Of a stretch of 64,000 nt of DNA, positions 35,840 to 43,308 are shown piece by piece. Below the pieces are notes generated by a model. That model ran no database searches. It saw only the letters and a list, made by a program, of their open reading frames with translations, and had not been told where the DNA came from. The translations under genes were made by a program, and so were the position numbers. Source of the DNA: CAXGTL01 sp964645705 (GTDB lineage: Archaea > Nanobdellota > Nanobdellia > Woesearchaeales > CAXGTL01). The stretch lies in the NCBI GenBank assembly GCA_964645705.1, contig CAZYAB010000001.1, forward strand, positions 124,001 to 188,000, read 5' to 3'. Within the stretch, counting starts at the first letter, position 1, and each line of letters starts with the position of its first letter.

Positions 35840-35867
35840 ATCATCTCCATCTATCAAGAACTCTTTT
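35840..35867 (-). repeat. 28-nt direct repeat, copy 2
   Basis: Identical to 34991-35018. Here it forms the 5' leader and ribosome binding site of the first gene of the pair. Confidence 0.85.
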
Positions 35868-35971
35868 ATTGTACTAATCTGGTGATGAAATAAAAACTTT
35901 ATAAGTATTATCTCCCACTTAGTGAGGTGTAATTAACAACATTTATATACTAATACTTCTTAACTACATAT

Positions 35972-36718
35972 ATGTTTGAAAAAGAACTCGAAGGAATTGG
36001 TTTGACAAAAGGCGAGATCAAGGTATATTTAACATTATTAAAAACAGGTTTAACAACAACAGGCAAAATCATAAAACACTCAAAACTGTCAAGCGGCAAA
36101 ATATATGAGATCTTAGATAAATTAATAGACAAAGGTTTAGTCACTTATATAATCAAAGACAAAACAAAACATTTTCAAGCCACAACACCTAAAAAGATTT
36201 TAGAATATGTAGAAGAAAAAAAGAATAACATTGAGAAAAAAAAGAAACAAGTTGAAAAGATCTTACCGCGGCTAGAAGGCTTACATAAACTAGAAAAAAA
36301 ACCATACAGTGCTGTCATCTATAAAGGTGTTCAAGGTTTTAAAACAGCAATATTTGAAACATTAGATTCTATGACTAAAAAAGATGAATGGCTTGGTTTT
36401 AGTGCCAGTGCAATAAGAAGCAAAGCTGTTCTAAGGATCTGGAATCAATTAAACAAAAAAAGAATTAAAAAAAAAATACATACAAAACTAATAATCACAG
36501 ACATACACACATATAAAGTGTATAAAAGCTCAAGACATATAATGGAGATGAGATTATTAAAAGGCACAGGATTAGCAGCAACAGTTGTAGCAGGAAACAT
36601 TGTACTTATATTTAACTGGGAAGATTTATCAATAATTAAAATCACAAATGAGAATATTGCTAATCATTATAGAGAATATTTTTATAGTATCTGGGATTTA
36701 TGTAAAAAGATAAAATGA
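35972..36718 (+). CDS. TrmB-family transcriptional regulator
   Basis: 248 aa. The N-terminal winged helix (GLTKGEIKVYLTLLKTGLTT, then SSGKIYEILDKLIDKGLV) is the TrmB signature, followed by a coiled coil (about residues 75-105) and a C-terminal sensor region (YKGVQGFKTAIFETL). TrmB proteins regulate sugar transport and metabolism genes, but the effector here is unknown. A TATA-like TTTATATAC lies about 30 nt upstream and the message is leaderless. Another regulator gene converges 3 nt after the stop. Confidence 0.88.
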   Translation: MFEKELEGIGLTKGEIKVYLTLLKTGLTTTGKIIKHSKLSSGKIYEILDKLIDKGLVTYIIKDKTKHFQATTPKKILEYVEEKKNNIEKKKKQVEKILPRLEGLHKLEKKPYSAVIYKGVQGFKTAIFETLDSMTKKDEWLGFSASAIRSKAVLRIWNQLNKKRIKKKIHTKLIITDIHTYKVYKSSRHIMEMRLLKGTGLAATVVAGNIVLIFNWEDLSIIKITNENIANHYREYFYSIWDLCKKIK

Positions 36719-36721
36719 TTG

Positions 36722-37045
36722 CTATTTACCCTTAATCTCTTGCAACATATCCCTAACTTTTTCTAAACCAGAAGGATTAGCACCATCACCTAAAGAATAA
36801 TAAGTTTTTTCAACAGTCGGTCCCCAAGAATATTGTCCTTCTTCTTTAACAATCTTGCTTACTTTTATTTCACCTAATGAAACACCTTTCTTCAGATGAT
36901 AATAGATACTTCTCATTGTTACACTAGGAAATATCTGTTTATAAGTTTTGTAAATATCATAAGCATAACCTTCTCCTAAGAAATACAATATTTCAATAAT
37001 ATTCTTCCTAATTTGAGAACCAATAGGTCTACCACGCTCTGCCAT
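36722..37045 (-). CDS. Winged-helix transcriptional regulator, 107 aa
   Basis: A small protein beginning MAERGRPIGSQIRKNIIEIL with a winged-helix pattern (GEGYAYDIYKTYKQIFPSVT; RSIYYHLKKGVSLGEI), reminiscent of PadR-type regulators. The C-terminal part (VEKTYYSLGDGANP) may be a short dimerisation element. It lies next to the TrmB gene and could regulate it or the tRNA-linked acetyltransferase region; that is speculation. Confidence 0.72.
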   Translation of the reverse strand: MAERGRPIGSQIRKNIIEILYFLGEGYAYDIYKTYKQIFPSVTMRSIYYHLKKGVSLGEIKVSKIVKEEGQYSWGPTVEKTYYSLGDGANPSGLEKVRDMLQEIKGK

Positions 37046-37154
37046 ATTTAACTAAAAACCTATACTTATATTTATATCTTACTATATTGAAAGTAATTCT
37101 CTATATTTTTTAACAGTTATATTTATAAACACATTATCTTTTTCTTTGTTTAAT

Positions 37155-37345
37155 GCGCCGGTGGTCTAATGGCTACGATCCTTATCAGGATCGACCGGGA
37201 TAGTGCGACATGCGCTCGCTATGCTCGCTTAGTCCCACACTGAAAATAAGGATCGCCGTATATGACAGCGGCCTTCCAAGCCGCTTATCTGGGTTCAAAA
37301 TATCATCGAGGCAATCTCGGTGGAATGACAGTCCCGGCCGGCGCA
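37155..37345 (+). tRNA. tRNA-Gly(UCC) interrupted by apparent introns in the D-loop and the T-loop
   Basis: Acceptor strands GCGCCGG (37155-37161) and CCGGCGC (37338-37344) pair perfectly, with discriminator A. The anticodon arm is GCGGC-CTTCCAA-GCCGC, anticodon TCC at 37275-37277. The T-stem is CTGGG with CCCGG. The D-loop (after AATGG) is split by about 88 nt (about 37173-37260), and that insert has a 10-bp stem CGATCCTTAT/ATAAGGATCG. The T-loop (TTCAA) is split by about 32 nt (about 37300-37331), which also holds a hairpin. Removing both leaves a normal tRNA-Gly. Exact splice points are inferred; bulge-helix-bulge folding was not computed. Confidence 0.85.
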
Positions 37346-37356
37346 TATTCTTTAAA

Positions 37357-37908
37357 ATGACAAAACTAGAAATACTTTTGAAAGGAGAAACAATCAATGT
37401 AAGAAAGATGAGACTATCAGATTCTCAAGACCTTTATAATAATGTGAAACATAAAGAAATAGTCAGATACACATAAGCAATACCTCATCCATATCCAAAA
37501 GACGGTGCACAAAAATTCATAAGATCTTCATTTTCTAATATTAAAAAAAACAAAGCATATGAATTAGGTATTGTAGAAAAAGACACAGACAAATTAATAG
37601 GGGTAGTAAGTTTGCTAAATGTTGACATGAAAAACAAGAAAGCAGAACTTGGTTATTGGTTAGGTAAAAAACACTGGGGCAAGGGTTATGTAACACAAGC
37701 TGTAAAACTTATCCTAAACTTTGGATTCAACAAATTAAAACTTCACAAAATATATGCCAGACTTTTAGCAGAAAACATTGGCTCAAGAAAAGTTTTAGAA
37801 AAAGCAGGATTCAAATTCGAAGGTACATTTAAAGAACATGAATACAGACACAAAAGATGGCACGATGTCTTGAATTATGGCATTTTGAGGAAAGATTATA
37901 AATCATAA
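37357..37908 (+). pseudogene. RimJ/RimL-like GNAT acetyltransferase interrupted by one in-frame TAA
   Basis: The frame starts 12 nt after the tRNA-Gly, reads 39 codons to TAA at 37474-37476 (just after EIVRYT and before AIPHPYPKDG), then continues in the same frame to 37908. The RimJ-type order is intact across the stop: an N-terminal strand INVRKMRLSD, then IPHPYP, then acetyl-CoA loop GYWLGKKHWGKGYVTQAV, then AENIGSRKVLEKAGFKFEG. A single base change would restore 183 codons. It may be a recent pseudogene or base error. The 3' end overlaps the convergent Lrp-like gene by 6 nt. Confidence 0.8.
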
Positions 37909-38877
37909 CAACCCTTTAGTAAACAACTCATACTTATACTGTTCTTTAGAAAACAAATAATTTCTATTAACAATTATATCAGAAAACTTATTCTTAATAT
38001 CATTCAAAAAAACATCAAGTCCTTCAATATCTTTTACAGCAATGTAGATAAACACTTTTGGCATGACAGCACTCATAAAAGCATATCTTATTTTTTTATC
38101 CATATTAAGATATGTTTTAAAACTATCTTCTTTTTCTTTTGACAACTTACGAAGATCTAATAACACAAGATAAGTATCATAACCTATGTTTCTTAATGAA
38201 ATTTTACAAGTAAATCTGACAATAACTCCTTTTTGTTTTAATTTTTTAATCCTTGTAGAAATAGTTTCAGATGTTAAACCTAATTTTTCACTTAACACAT
38301 GCAATGGCTGTGTAGAATCTTTATTTAATTCAAATAATAATTTTTTATCAACCTTGTCAATTTCTACTGGCCCTTTGTATTTTGGTGTTTTTTTTTCTTT
38401 TTTTACTTTAACTAAATCAATTGGCAATTGTTCATCAAAATTATAAATCTCCAGTATAGGGTGAACTTCATACACATCAATGATTTCAGAAAATTTTTCT
38501 TCGAATTCATTTATTACTTCAAAAAATTGCTGAATATTTTTACAACCAAATTCCATTACAAAGTTCCACTCACCTAATACTCTATCCAAAACCAACAAAT
38601 TTTGGTGATTTGTAAGCCATTCTATTAATTCTTTTTCTTGTTTATCATCAGCATTTACTTTTAACAATACTTCATAAAAACTATGGGTGAAGTGTCTATA
38701 ATTTAGAACAGTAAAAAAACCATTAATAACTCCTCTTTTCTTCAACCTTTCAATCCTATATACAACGGCATTTTTGCTTAATCCGACTGCTCTTGCAATT
38801 TGGTTATGGCTCATCCTGGAGTTCTGACATAAATTATCTAGTATTAACCAATCCTTTTTGTCTAATTTTCTTGTCAT
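37903..38877 (-). CDS. Tandem Lrp/AsnC-family transcriptional regulator
   Basis: Two Lrp units in one chain. The first helix-turn-helix is RMSHNQIARAVGLSKNAVVY (about residues 20-40), followed by an RAM-like ligand domain. The second is PLHVLSEKLGLTSETISTRI (about residues 175-195) with another sensor domain. Single Lrp proteins are usually about 150 aa, so this is a duplicated or fused form that could act as a built-in dimer. Start at ATG 38877 (MTRKLDKKDWLIL); the 19 residues upstream from 38934 look like non-coding leader. Ligand unknown. Confidence 0.86.
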   Translation of the reverse strand: MTRKLDKKDWLILDNLCQNSRMSHNQIARAVGLSKNAVVYRIERLKKRGVINGFFTVLNYRHFTHSFYEVLLKVNADDKQEKELIEWLTNHQNLLVLDRVLGEWNFVMEFGCKNIQQFFEVINEFEEKFSEIIDVYEVHPILEIYNFDEQLPIDLVKVKKEKKTPKYKGPVEIDKVDKKLLFELNKDSTQPLHVLSEKLGLTSETISTRIKKLKQKGVIVRFTCKISLRNIGYDTYLVLLDLRKLSKEKEDSFKTYLNMDKKIRYAFMSAVMPKVFIYIAVKDIEGLDVFLNDIKNKFSDIIVNRNYLFSKEQYKYELFTKGLL

Positions 38878-39007
38878 ATTTTGACTAAATAACGAATTAA
38901 TATATAAAACTTCCCAAAAACAGACCAAAAACACACCCTAACAATTTATATATATTTAAATTCACCATAAATTAGTAGTAAATGTGCGCCCGAGGTGAAA
39001 AAATAAA

Positions 39008-39958
39008 ATGAGAACTTTACAAAAAACATTATTAGCAGAACAAACTGTTGAACAACTAAAAGAAATACCTGAAGTACAAAGTTTAAAAGATATAGTTGAA
39101 AATAACAAATATCACATAAACCAAACTGTACTAGATCATACAGAGCAAGTTTATGATAATATTCTTAAGATAATGTCAGAACTGGCAAAACAAGATAATT
39201 CTTATGAAGAATATCTTTCAGAAGATATTGGCATGTTTAATAGAATTGGTTTACTTATGATTGCAACTTATCTTCACGACATTGCAAAACCAGAAACATT
39301 TGGTGTAAAAGAAGATGGTAAGACTAATTGTATAGGTCATGCTAAACAAGGATCTGAGAAAGCATATAAAATTATAAGAAATTATGGATTAAATGGCAAT
39401 GAATCAGATCATGTTGAAGATCTTGTTGCTAAACACATGGACATATTAAACTTATACAATGGTCTGGCAAATGCAAAAAATTCTGAAAAGATTTTTGAAA
39501 AAGCAAGAAAAAAATTAGGTGACAAATATATTGAAGTTCTGATCCATTCAAAAGCAGACCTTTTAGGTTGTAATGGACAATTAGAAGGAGATACTGTAAA
39601 ACTGTATGGACAAGAATTCAATAATCCGATTGCAATGGTGGATTACTTACTTGACAATGCATTCAAGGTAAAACAAGTAAAAGGAACTGTTCAAGAACTT
39701 GAACAATATGTGAAACAAGGAACAGTTTACATAGATGAAGACCTTAAACAAGGTGTTGAACAAGGTTTAGAATTTCTTTACAAACAAGACATGCAGAAAA
39801 AGGTTGACAAAGGAAAAATAAATCCTGAAAAAGTTGACATTAAAAAAGTTGTTGACAAAAGAGTTCAAGGAATGATGAAACAGTTAAAATTTGGTCAAGC
39901 TCCTACAGATTACAAAGCAATCTTAGAGCAAAAACCTATTGAATATAATTTAAATTAG
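39008..39958 (+). CDS. HD-domain phosphohydrolase-like protein
   Basis: 316 aa. Metal-binding pattern H...HD...H...D is visible: TVLDHTEQVYDNI, then TYLHDIAKPETFG, then GHAKQGSEKA and VAKHMDILNLYN. The HD domain is like that of CCA-adding enzymes or small nucleotidases, and the C-terminal third is charged and helical. It is the first gene of a same-strand run to 43.3 kb. TATA-like TTTATATATATTTAAA and GAGGTGA precede the ATG. Substrate unknown. Confidence 0.82.
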   Translation: MRTLQKTLLAEQTVEQLKEIPEVQSLKDIVENNKYHINQTVLDHTEQVYDNILKIMSELAKQDNSYEEYLSEDIGMFNRIGLLMIATYLHDIAKPETFGVKEDGKTNCIGHAKQGSEKAYKIIRNYGLNGNESDHVEDLVAKHMDILNLYNGLANAKNSEKIFEKARKKLGDKYIEVLIHSKADLLGCNGQLEGDTVKLYGQEFNNPIAMVDYLLDNAFKVKQVKGTVQELEQYVKQGTVYIDEDLKQGVEQGLEFLYKQDMQKKVDKGKINPEKVDIKKVVDKRVQGMMKQLKFGQAPTDYKAILEQKPIEYNLN

Positions 39959-39973
39959 AGGAGGCGAAATAAA

Positions 39974-40339
39974 ATGTATGAAACAATACTTGAAAAAGAA
40001 TCAGAACAAGGATTCAAAATAACATTATATAGGGGCGGTGGAAGAAATGGCGTTCCAACTGATGTAACAATGGAATTTGAAAAAGGAGAACTTTCAGGTT
40101 GGATCAAATTTCATCAAGGCGCAGTTGTTGACGCACTATATGAAGAAGGATCTCATTATAGTAAGAATTCCAAAACATTTAGCAAGCTATTAAGTGTATT
40201 TGGTGAAGACATTGCATCACTTTTATCAGAAGATGAGCAAAAAGAACATCTTGGTACTGTTGTTAGCAAAGATGTTGTAAGAAAAAAAGTAAAAATTGAT
40301 TTAGGACCTATTGCTATTATTCCTAATGATTATATCTAA
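39974..40339 (+). CDS. Hypothetical protein, 121 aa
   Basis: A beta-rich, soluble product (ITLYRGGGRNGVPTDVTMEF) without known motif. GAGGAGGCG before the ATG is a strong ribosome binding site. It follows the HD-domain gene by 15 nt, so it is in its operon. Function unknown. Confidence 0.65.
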   Translation: MYETILEKESEQGFKITLYRGGGRNGVPTDVTMEFEKGELSGWIKFHQGAVVDALYEEGSHYSKNSKTFSKLLSVFGEDIASLLSEDEQKEHLGTVVSKDVVRKKVKIDLGPIAIIPNDYI

Positions 40340-40374
40340 TTTTTTTATTTTTTAAAATTAGGGGTGAAAACCAA

Positions 40375-40851
40375 ATGAATGAACAAAATACAAATCAGAT
40401 AAGTCCAGAACTACAACAAGCAGAAATGGACCAACTAGAAGTAATTGCAAGCAGATTCAAATATGCAAATTCAGAAGAAATAGATCAAATGCATGAACAA
40501 GGTGTAATTCAGCTTTATTGTGATAGGTTTGGAAATGAACAAGAAAATAAGTATCAATATGTTGAATTCAATGACAACCGTTGGACTCTTTCAATAATCT
40601 TTCCAATGTGTATAACAACTCAAACTGTGGAAGGAAGAGTAATAAAACAAGAATCTCATGTGTATAAACCCGGAATAGTTGGAAAAATAACTGATTATTT
40701 TAATGATAAAGAAAATCCGCAAACTAGGTTTTACAATCTTTCAGAAAGAAAAATGATTCCAGATCCTGAAGTTGATCTTGATGATGATGAAGATGAAGAT
40801 AATTATGAAAATAATTTGACTTTAAATTCATTTTTTCCAGGGGGTAAATAA
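40375..40851 (+). CDS. Hypothetical protein with acidic tail, 158 aa
   Basis: Soluble, no recognised domain. The C-terminus carries a strongly acidic stretch (PEVDLDDDEDEDNYENN). It has a weak GGGGTGAAA ribosome binding site and is followed after 2 nt by the next start, so it is probably co-translated. Function unknown. Confidence 0.65.
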   Translation: MNEQNTNQISPELQQAEMDQLEVIASRFKYANSEEIDQMHEQGVIQLYCDRFGNEQENKYQYVEFNDNRWTLSIIFPMCITTQTVEGRVIKQESHVYKPGIVGKITDYFNDKENPQTRFYNLSERKMIPDPEVDLDDDEDEDNYENNLTLNSFFPGGK

Positions 40852-40853
40852 AA

Positions 40854-41420
40854 ATGGCAACAAAAAACTATAATTTCGTGAAATACGAACAAGAATTAAT
40901 AGAACATTTAGAAAGACATTTAGACGGAAGCCACATTGCAGGCTCTCATTTTATGAAAGGAGCATTCAAAGATGCAAAAGAACTAATAGATTTTGCATAT
41001 GAACACATAAAAGATGATTATACAGGTCAAAGATTTGTAAAAGAAGTAGATTTAGAGAATATTGTGGGTTATGATAGTTTGGTTAACATAGAACAACTAC
41101 CAGAAAATGCATATGTTGTAAAAGAACCAAGAGGAAGAAACGAGTTCTTGGCAAACATGGTGTCAGGAGTTGAAAAAAAACCAACAAAACATGTAGTAAT
41201 AGTTGCAGGACCTTTAAGAGTTGAAAAAGGTGAGCAAGAAAAGCATGGTTTTTACACAATATTTCCAGGAATAAATGCGCCTTCATTTCCAGTAACTGAA
41301 AAACAATTAGTTGAATGGGGATATAAAGGACAAAACTTAGAAGAACAAATAAAAATAAACAAACAATATGCTGAGTTTTGGGACAAGCACGGGTTTGTAA
41401 AAGAGGAAAATACAAAATGA
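40854..41420 (+). CDS. Hypothetical protein, 188 aa
   Basis: A soluble alpha/beta-looking protein (KHVVIVAGPLRVEKGEQEKH; FYTIFPGINAPSFPVTEKQL). Ribosome binding site GGGGG before the ATG. The stop overlaps the next start (ATGA). The FPG...PSFP segment may be a distinctive motif, but I do not recognise a family. Confidence 0.65.
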   Translation: MATKNYNFVKYEQELIEHLERHLDGSHIAGSHFMKGAFKDAKELIDFAYEHIKDDYTGQRFVKEVDLENIVGYDSLVNIEQLPENAYVVKEPRGRNEFLANMVSGVEKKPTKHVVIVAGPLRVEKGEQEKHGFYTIFPGINAPSFPVTEKQLVEWGYKGQNLEEQIKINKQYAEFWDKHGFVKEENTK

Positions 41421-41602
41421 TAACAGATGGTGAAAAACCTTACCAAGGTATTTTAGACAAACTAAAAAAAATAAAACAAAAAGAACAAGGAATTAACAAA
41501 GTTGATGATGTTATTGAAAGAGATAACTACAACCTTGTCAGAGTTCCAAAAGACAAAGACGTTGACCTAGAAGTAAGGGATGGCGAAGTTTACATGAAAT
41601 AG
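41417..41602 (+). CDS. Small hypothetical protein, 61 aa
   Basis: MITDGEKPYQGILDKLKKIK followed by a basic/acidic segment and VPKDKDVDLEVRDGEVYMK. Coupled to the upstream gene by an ATGA overlap, so translation is likely. An in-frame start 13 codons upstream would overlap the previous gene much more. No family recognised. Confidence 0.6.
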   Translation: MITDGEKPYQGILDKLKKIKQKEQGINKVDDVIERDNYNLVRVPKDKDVDLEVRDGEVYMK

Positions 41603-41614
41603 GGGGAACTTAAA

Positions 41615-42064
41615 ATGAACAAAACAATAAGAGCATTAGCATTAGCAATTGGTTTGATTGCAACACCTTTTTTAGTGGGTTGTAGAAGAAGTGCACATAA
41701 AGCACCAGTACGAGTAGAAGATCCTACTCAAAAAGCAATGAGAATATTAGGGGCAAGATCATCAGAAGACGTATATCCTATAGGAAATGGTTATACTACA
41801 TTAAAAGACATTTATGAATGGGATTTATCAATGGTCGCAGGTGTAAAAGCAGGAACAGCCAGAGTTAATGTAATAACAGAGAAAACCCAAAAACCAGGTT
41901 ACGCAATGACAACAAGAAGATATTCCTCAGAAGGAGGTTATAGTAGGGCATGGCACCCAGAAGCACTTGATGAAGCTTGTAGAGAAGCAGACACTAATGG
42001 TGACAAATACATAACAGAAGATGAAGTAGATGCATACAGAGATGCATTTTGTGATGCATTATAA
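41615..42064 (+). CDS. Secreted lipoprotein-like protein with an EF-hand
   Basis: 149 aa. An N-terminal signal (IRALALAIGLIATPFLVGC) ends in a lipobox-like LVGC, so Cys23 could be lipid-modified. The C-terminus contains EADTNGDKYITEDEVDAYRD, a canonical EF-hand calcium loop (D-x-N-x-D-x-Y-I-x-x-x-E). The middle is polar with no known domain. GGGGGA lies before the ATG. A membrane-anchored, calcium-responsive accessory role is possible. Confidence 0.7.
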   Translation: MNKTIRALALAIGLIATPFLVGCRRSAHKAPVRVEDPTQKAMRILGARSSEDVYPIGNGYTTLKDIYEWDLSMVAGVKAGTARVNVITEKTQKPGYAMTTRRYSSEGGYSRAWHPEALDEACREADTNGDKYITEDEVDAYRDAFCDAL

Positions 42065-42245
42065 CATTAATTCTATTTTTTTATATTTCTTATATATCCC
42101 AAAAATAAACTATTTTTTTGACTAAAACAAGAATTTATCCTATCTATTTTCCTAATAATTCCTAATTATGACTCTAAAATTTTATATATTGTTTTCACTT
42201 ACTATTATTTAGTGGTTAAAACCATAAAATATGAGGTGAAAACAA

Positions 42246-42923
42246 ATGGAAAAATACACAAAAAACAAACAACTAAACAAACAAATCAATCAAGCAGTTG
42301 CTTGTATTGAACAAGGAGATGTTGATGGCTTAACAGCTATAATCAAAAACACTCCTACACACTTGCTAAAAGCAAGTAAACAAAACCAAGAAACAAGATA
42401 TCAACCAGGTAACCAGCTAGTTACTTACAATGGTATTGATGAACAAGGAAATCCAATACAAGAAACATGGGGTGGTGGTGTAGCAGACATTAAAGAAGAT
42501 TCTGTAATTCTAAAAAATGCACAACCTATACAATATCCTGAACAACATGGGTTAGCAGGACAAGATGTAAAAGGTTTCTATGATCAAGACGGTAAATTTG
42601 TAGTTGATCAAGAAAACGGTAAAACTACATTATTCAATGAATATGTTTCAGATGTTGAATTTGTAAAAACAGCATACGGTGTTGAAGCAAAACCAGAATG
42701 GCAAACAGGATATAAACTACAGCCAAGTTATGTGCTACAGATACCACAAGAACTAGGTAATGTAGAAATCATAACAAAACAAGGAACAGAAATAAACCTA
42801 ACAGGTGGAGACTATGTAATCATAGACTCAAAAAAAGGAAAAGTAACATCTGTTCATGGTTGTGAAAAATCTTGGTTAAACAAGACATACATAAATCTTG
42901 AAGACCATTTGAAAAGTCTTTAA
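42246..42923 (+). CDS. Hypothetical protein with PGDYG-like C-terminal domain, 225 aa
   Basis: Soluble. The C-terminal part (INLTGGDYVIIDSKKGKVTS then ending KTYINLEDH) resembles the PGDYG-type fold seen in some phage and cellular proteins, with GGDYV in place of PGDYG. The N-terminal region (NKQINQAVACIEQGDVDGL) is helical. A 180-nt A+T-rich spacer with a TATA-like TTTTATATATTG precedes it, so it may begin a new transcript. Ribosome binding site GAGGTGAAAA. Weak family call. Confidence 0.55.
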   Translation: MEKYTKNKQLNKQINQAVACIEQGDVDGLTAIIKNTPTHLLKASKQNQETRYQPGNQLVTYNGIDEQGNPIQETWGGGVADIKEDSVILKNAQPIQYPEQHGLAGQDVKGFYDQDGKFVVDQENGKTTLFNEYVSDVEFVKTAYGVEAKPEWQTGYKLQPSYVLQIPQELGNVEIITKQGTEINLTGGDYVIIDSKKGKVTSVHGCEKSWLNKTYINLEDHLKSL

Positions 42924-42968
42924 GTTTTTTTTTATTTTTGTAAAATAAAATAGGAGGTGAAAAACAAA

Positions 42969-43289
42969 ATGTCTTTAATAGAAAAAATAAAAGAAGTCAA
43001 ACATGATCTTTACATGAGACTTATCAAAGGGTACCATAAACATAGTTATGAACTAGTTTTCGAAGGTGGAAGAAATGAGAAATTTGGTGGTTATACAGAT
43101 GATGTTTATCAATGTACTAAATGCGGCATGGAATCTCATCAAAAACCAAAATCAATATATGGTCCTGATAGTGTGAGATTAAACCAGTATGATCATCCAA
43201 GAACAATAGCTAGATATGGTGGAAGTCGAGTACGTATTCAAACACTATGCCAAATAGCTAAAGCAAATTTAGAAGAAGATAATAATTAA
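42969..43289 (+). CDS. Small zinc-ribbon-like protein, 106 aa
   Basis: Basic protein with one CxxC (YQCTKCGMESHQ) followed by conserved-looking H/Y residues (KHSYELVFEG), so a partial zinc site is possible. ATG 42969 is chosen since GGAGGTG lies just upstream; the in-frame GTG at 42957 belongs to that site. It is the last gene of the 39-43 kb run. Function unknown. Confidence 0.6.
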   Translation: MSLIEKIKEVKHDLYMRLIKGYHKHSYELVFEGGRNEKFGGYTDDVYQCTKCGMESHQKPKSIYGPDSVRLNQYDHPRTIARYGGSRVRIQTLCQIAKANLEEDNN

Positions 43290-43308
43290 TTTTTTTTCTT
43301 TTTTCTTT

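Noticed and set aside
37185..37476. Open frames on both strands across the tRNA-Gly gene
   Set aside because: They are explained by the tRNA exons and its inserts; the acetyltransferase begins at ATG 37357.
2474..37908. General recoding of TAA as a sense codon
   Set aside because: Most genes in the window end naturally at TAA with the expected protein lengths, and the two broken genes themselves end at TAA.
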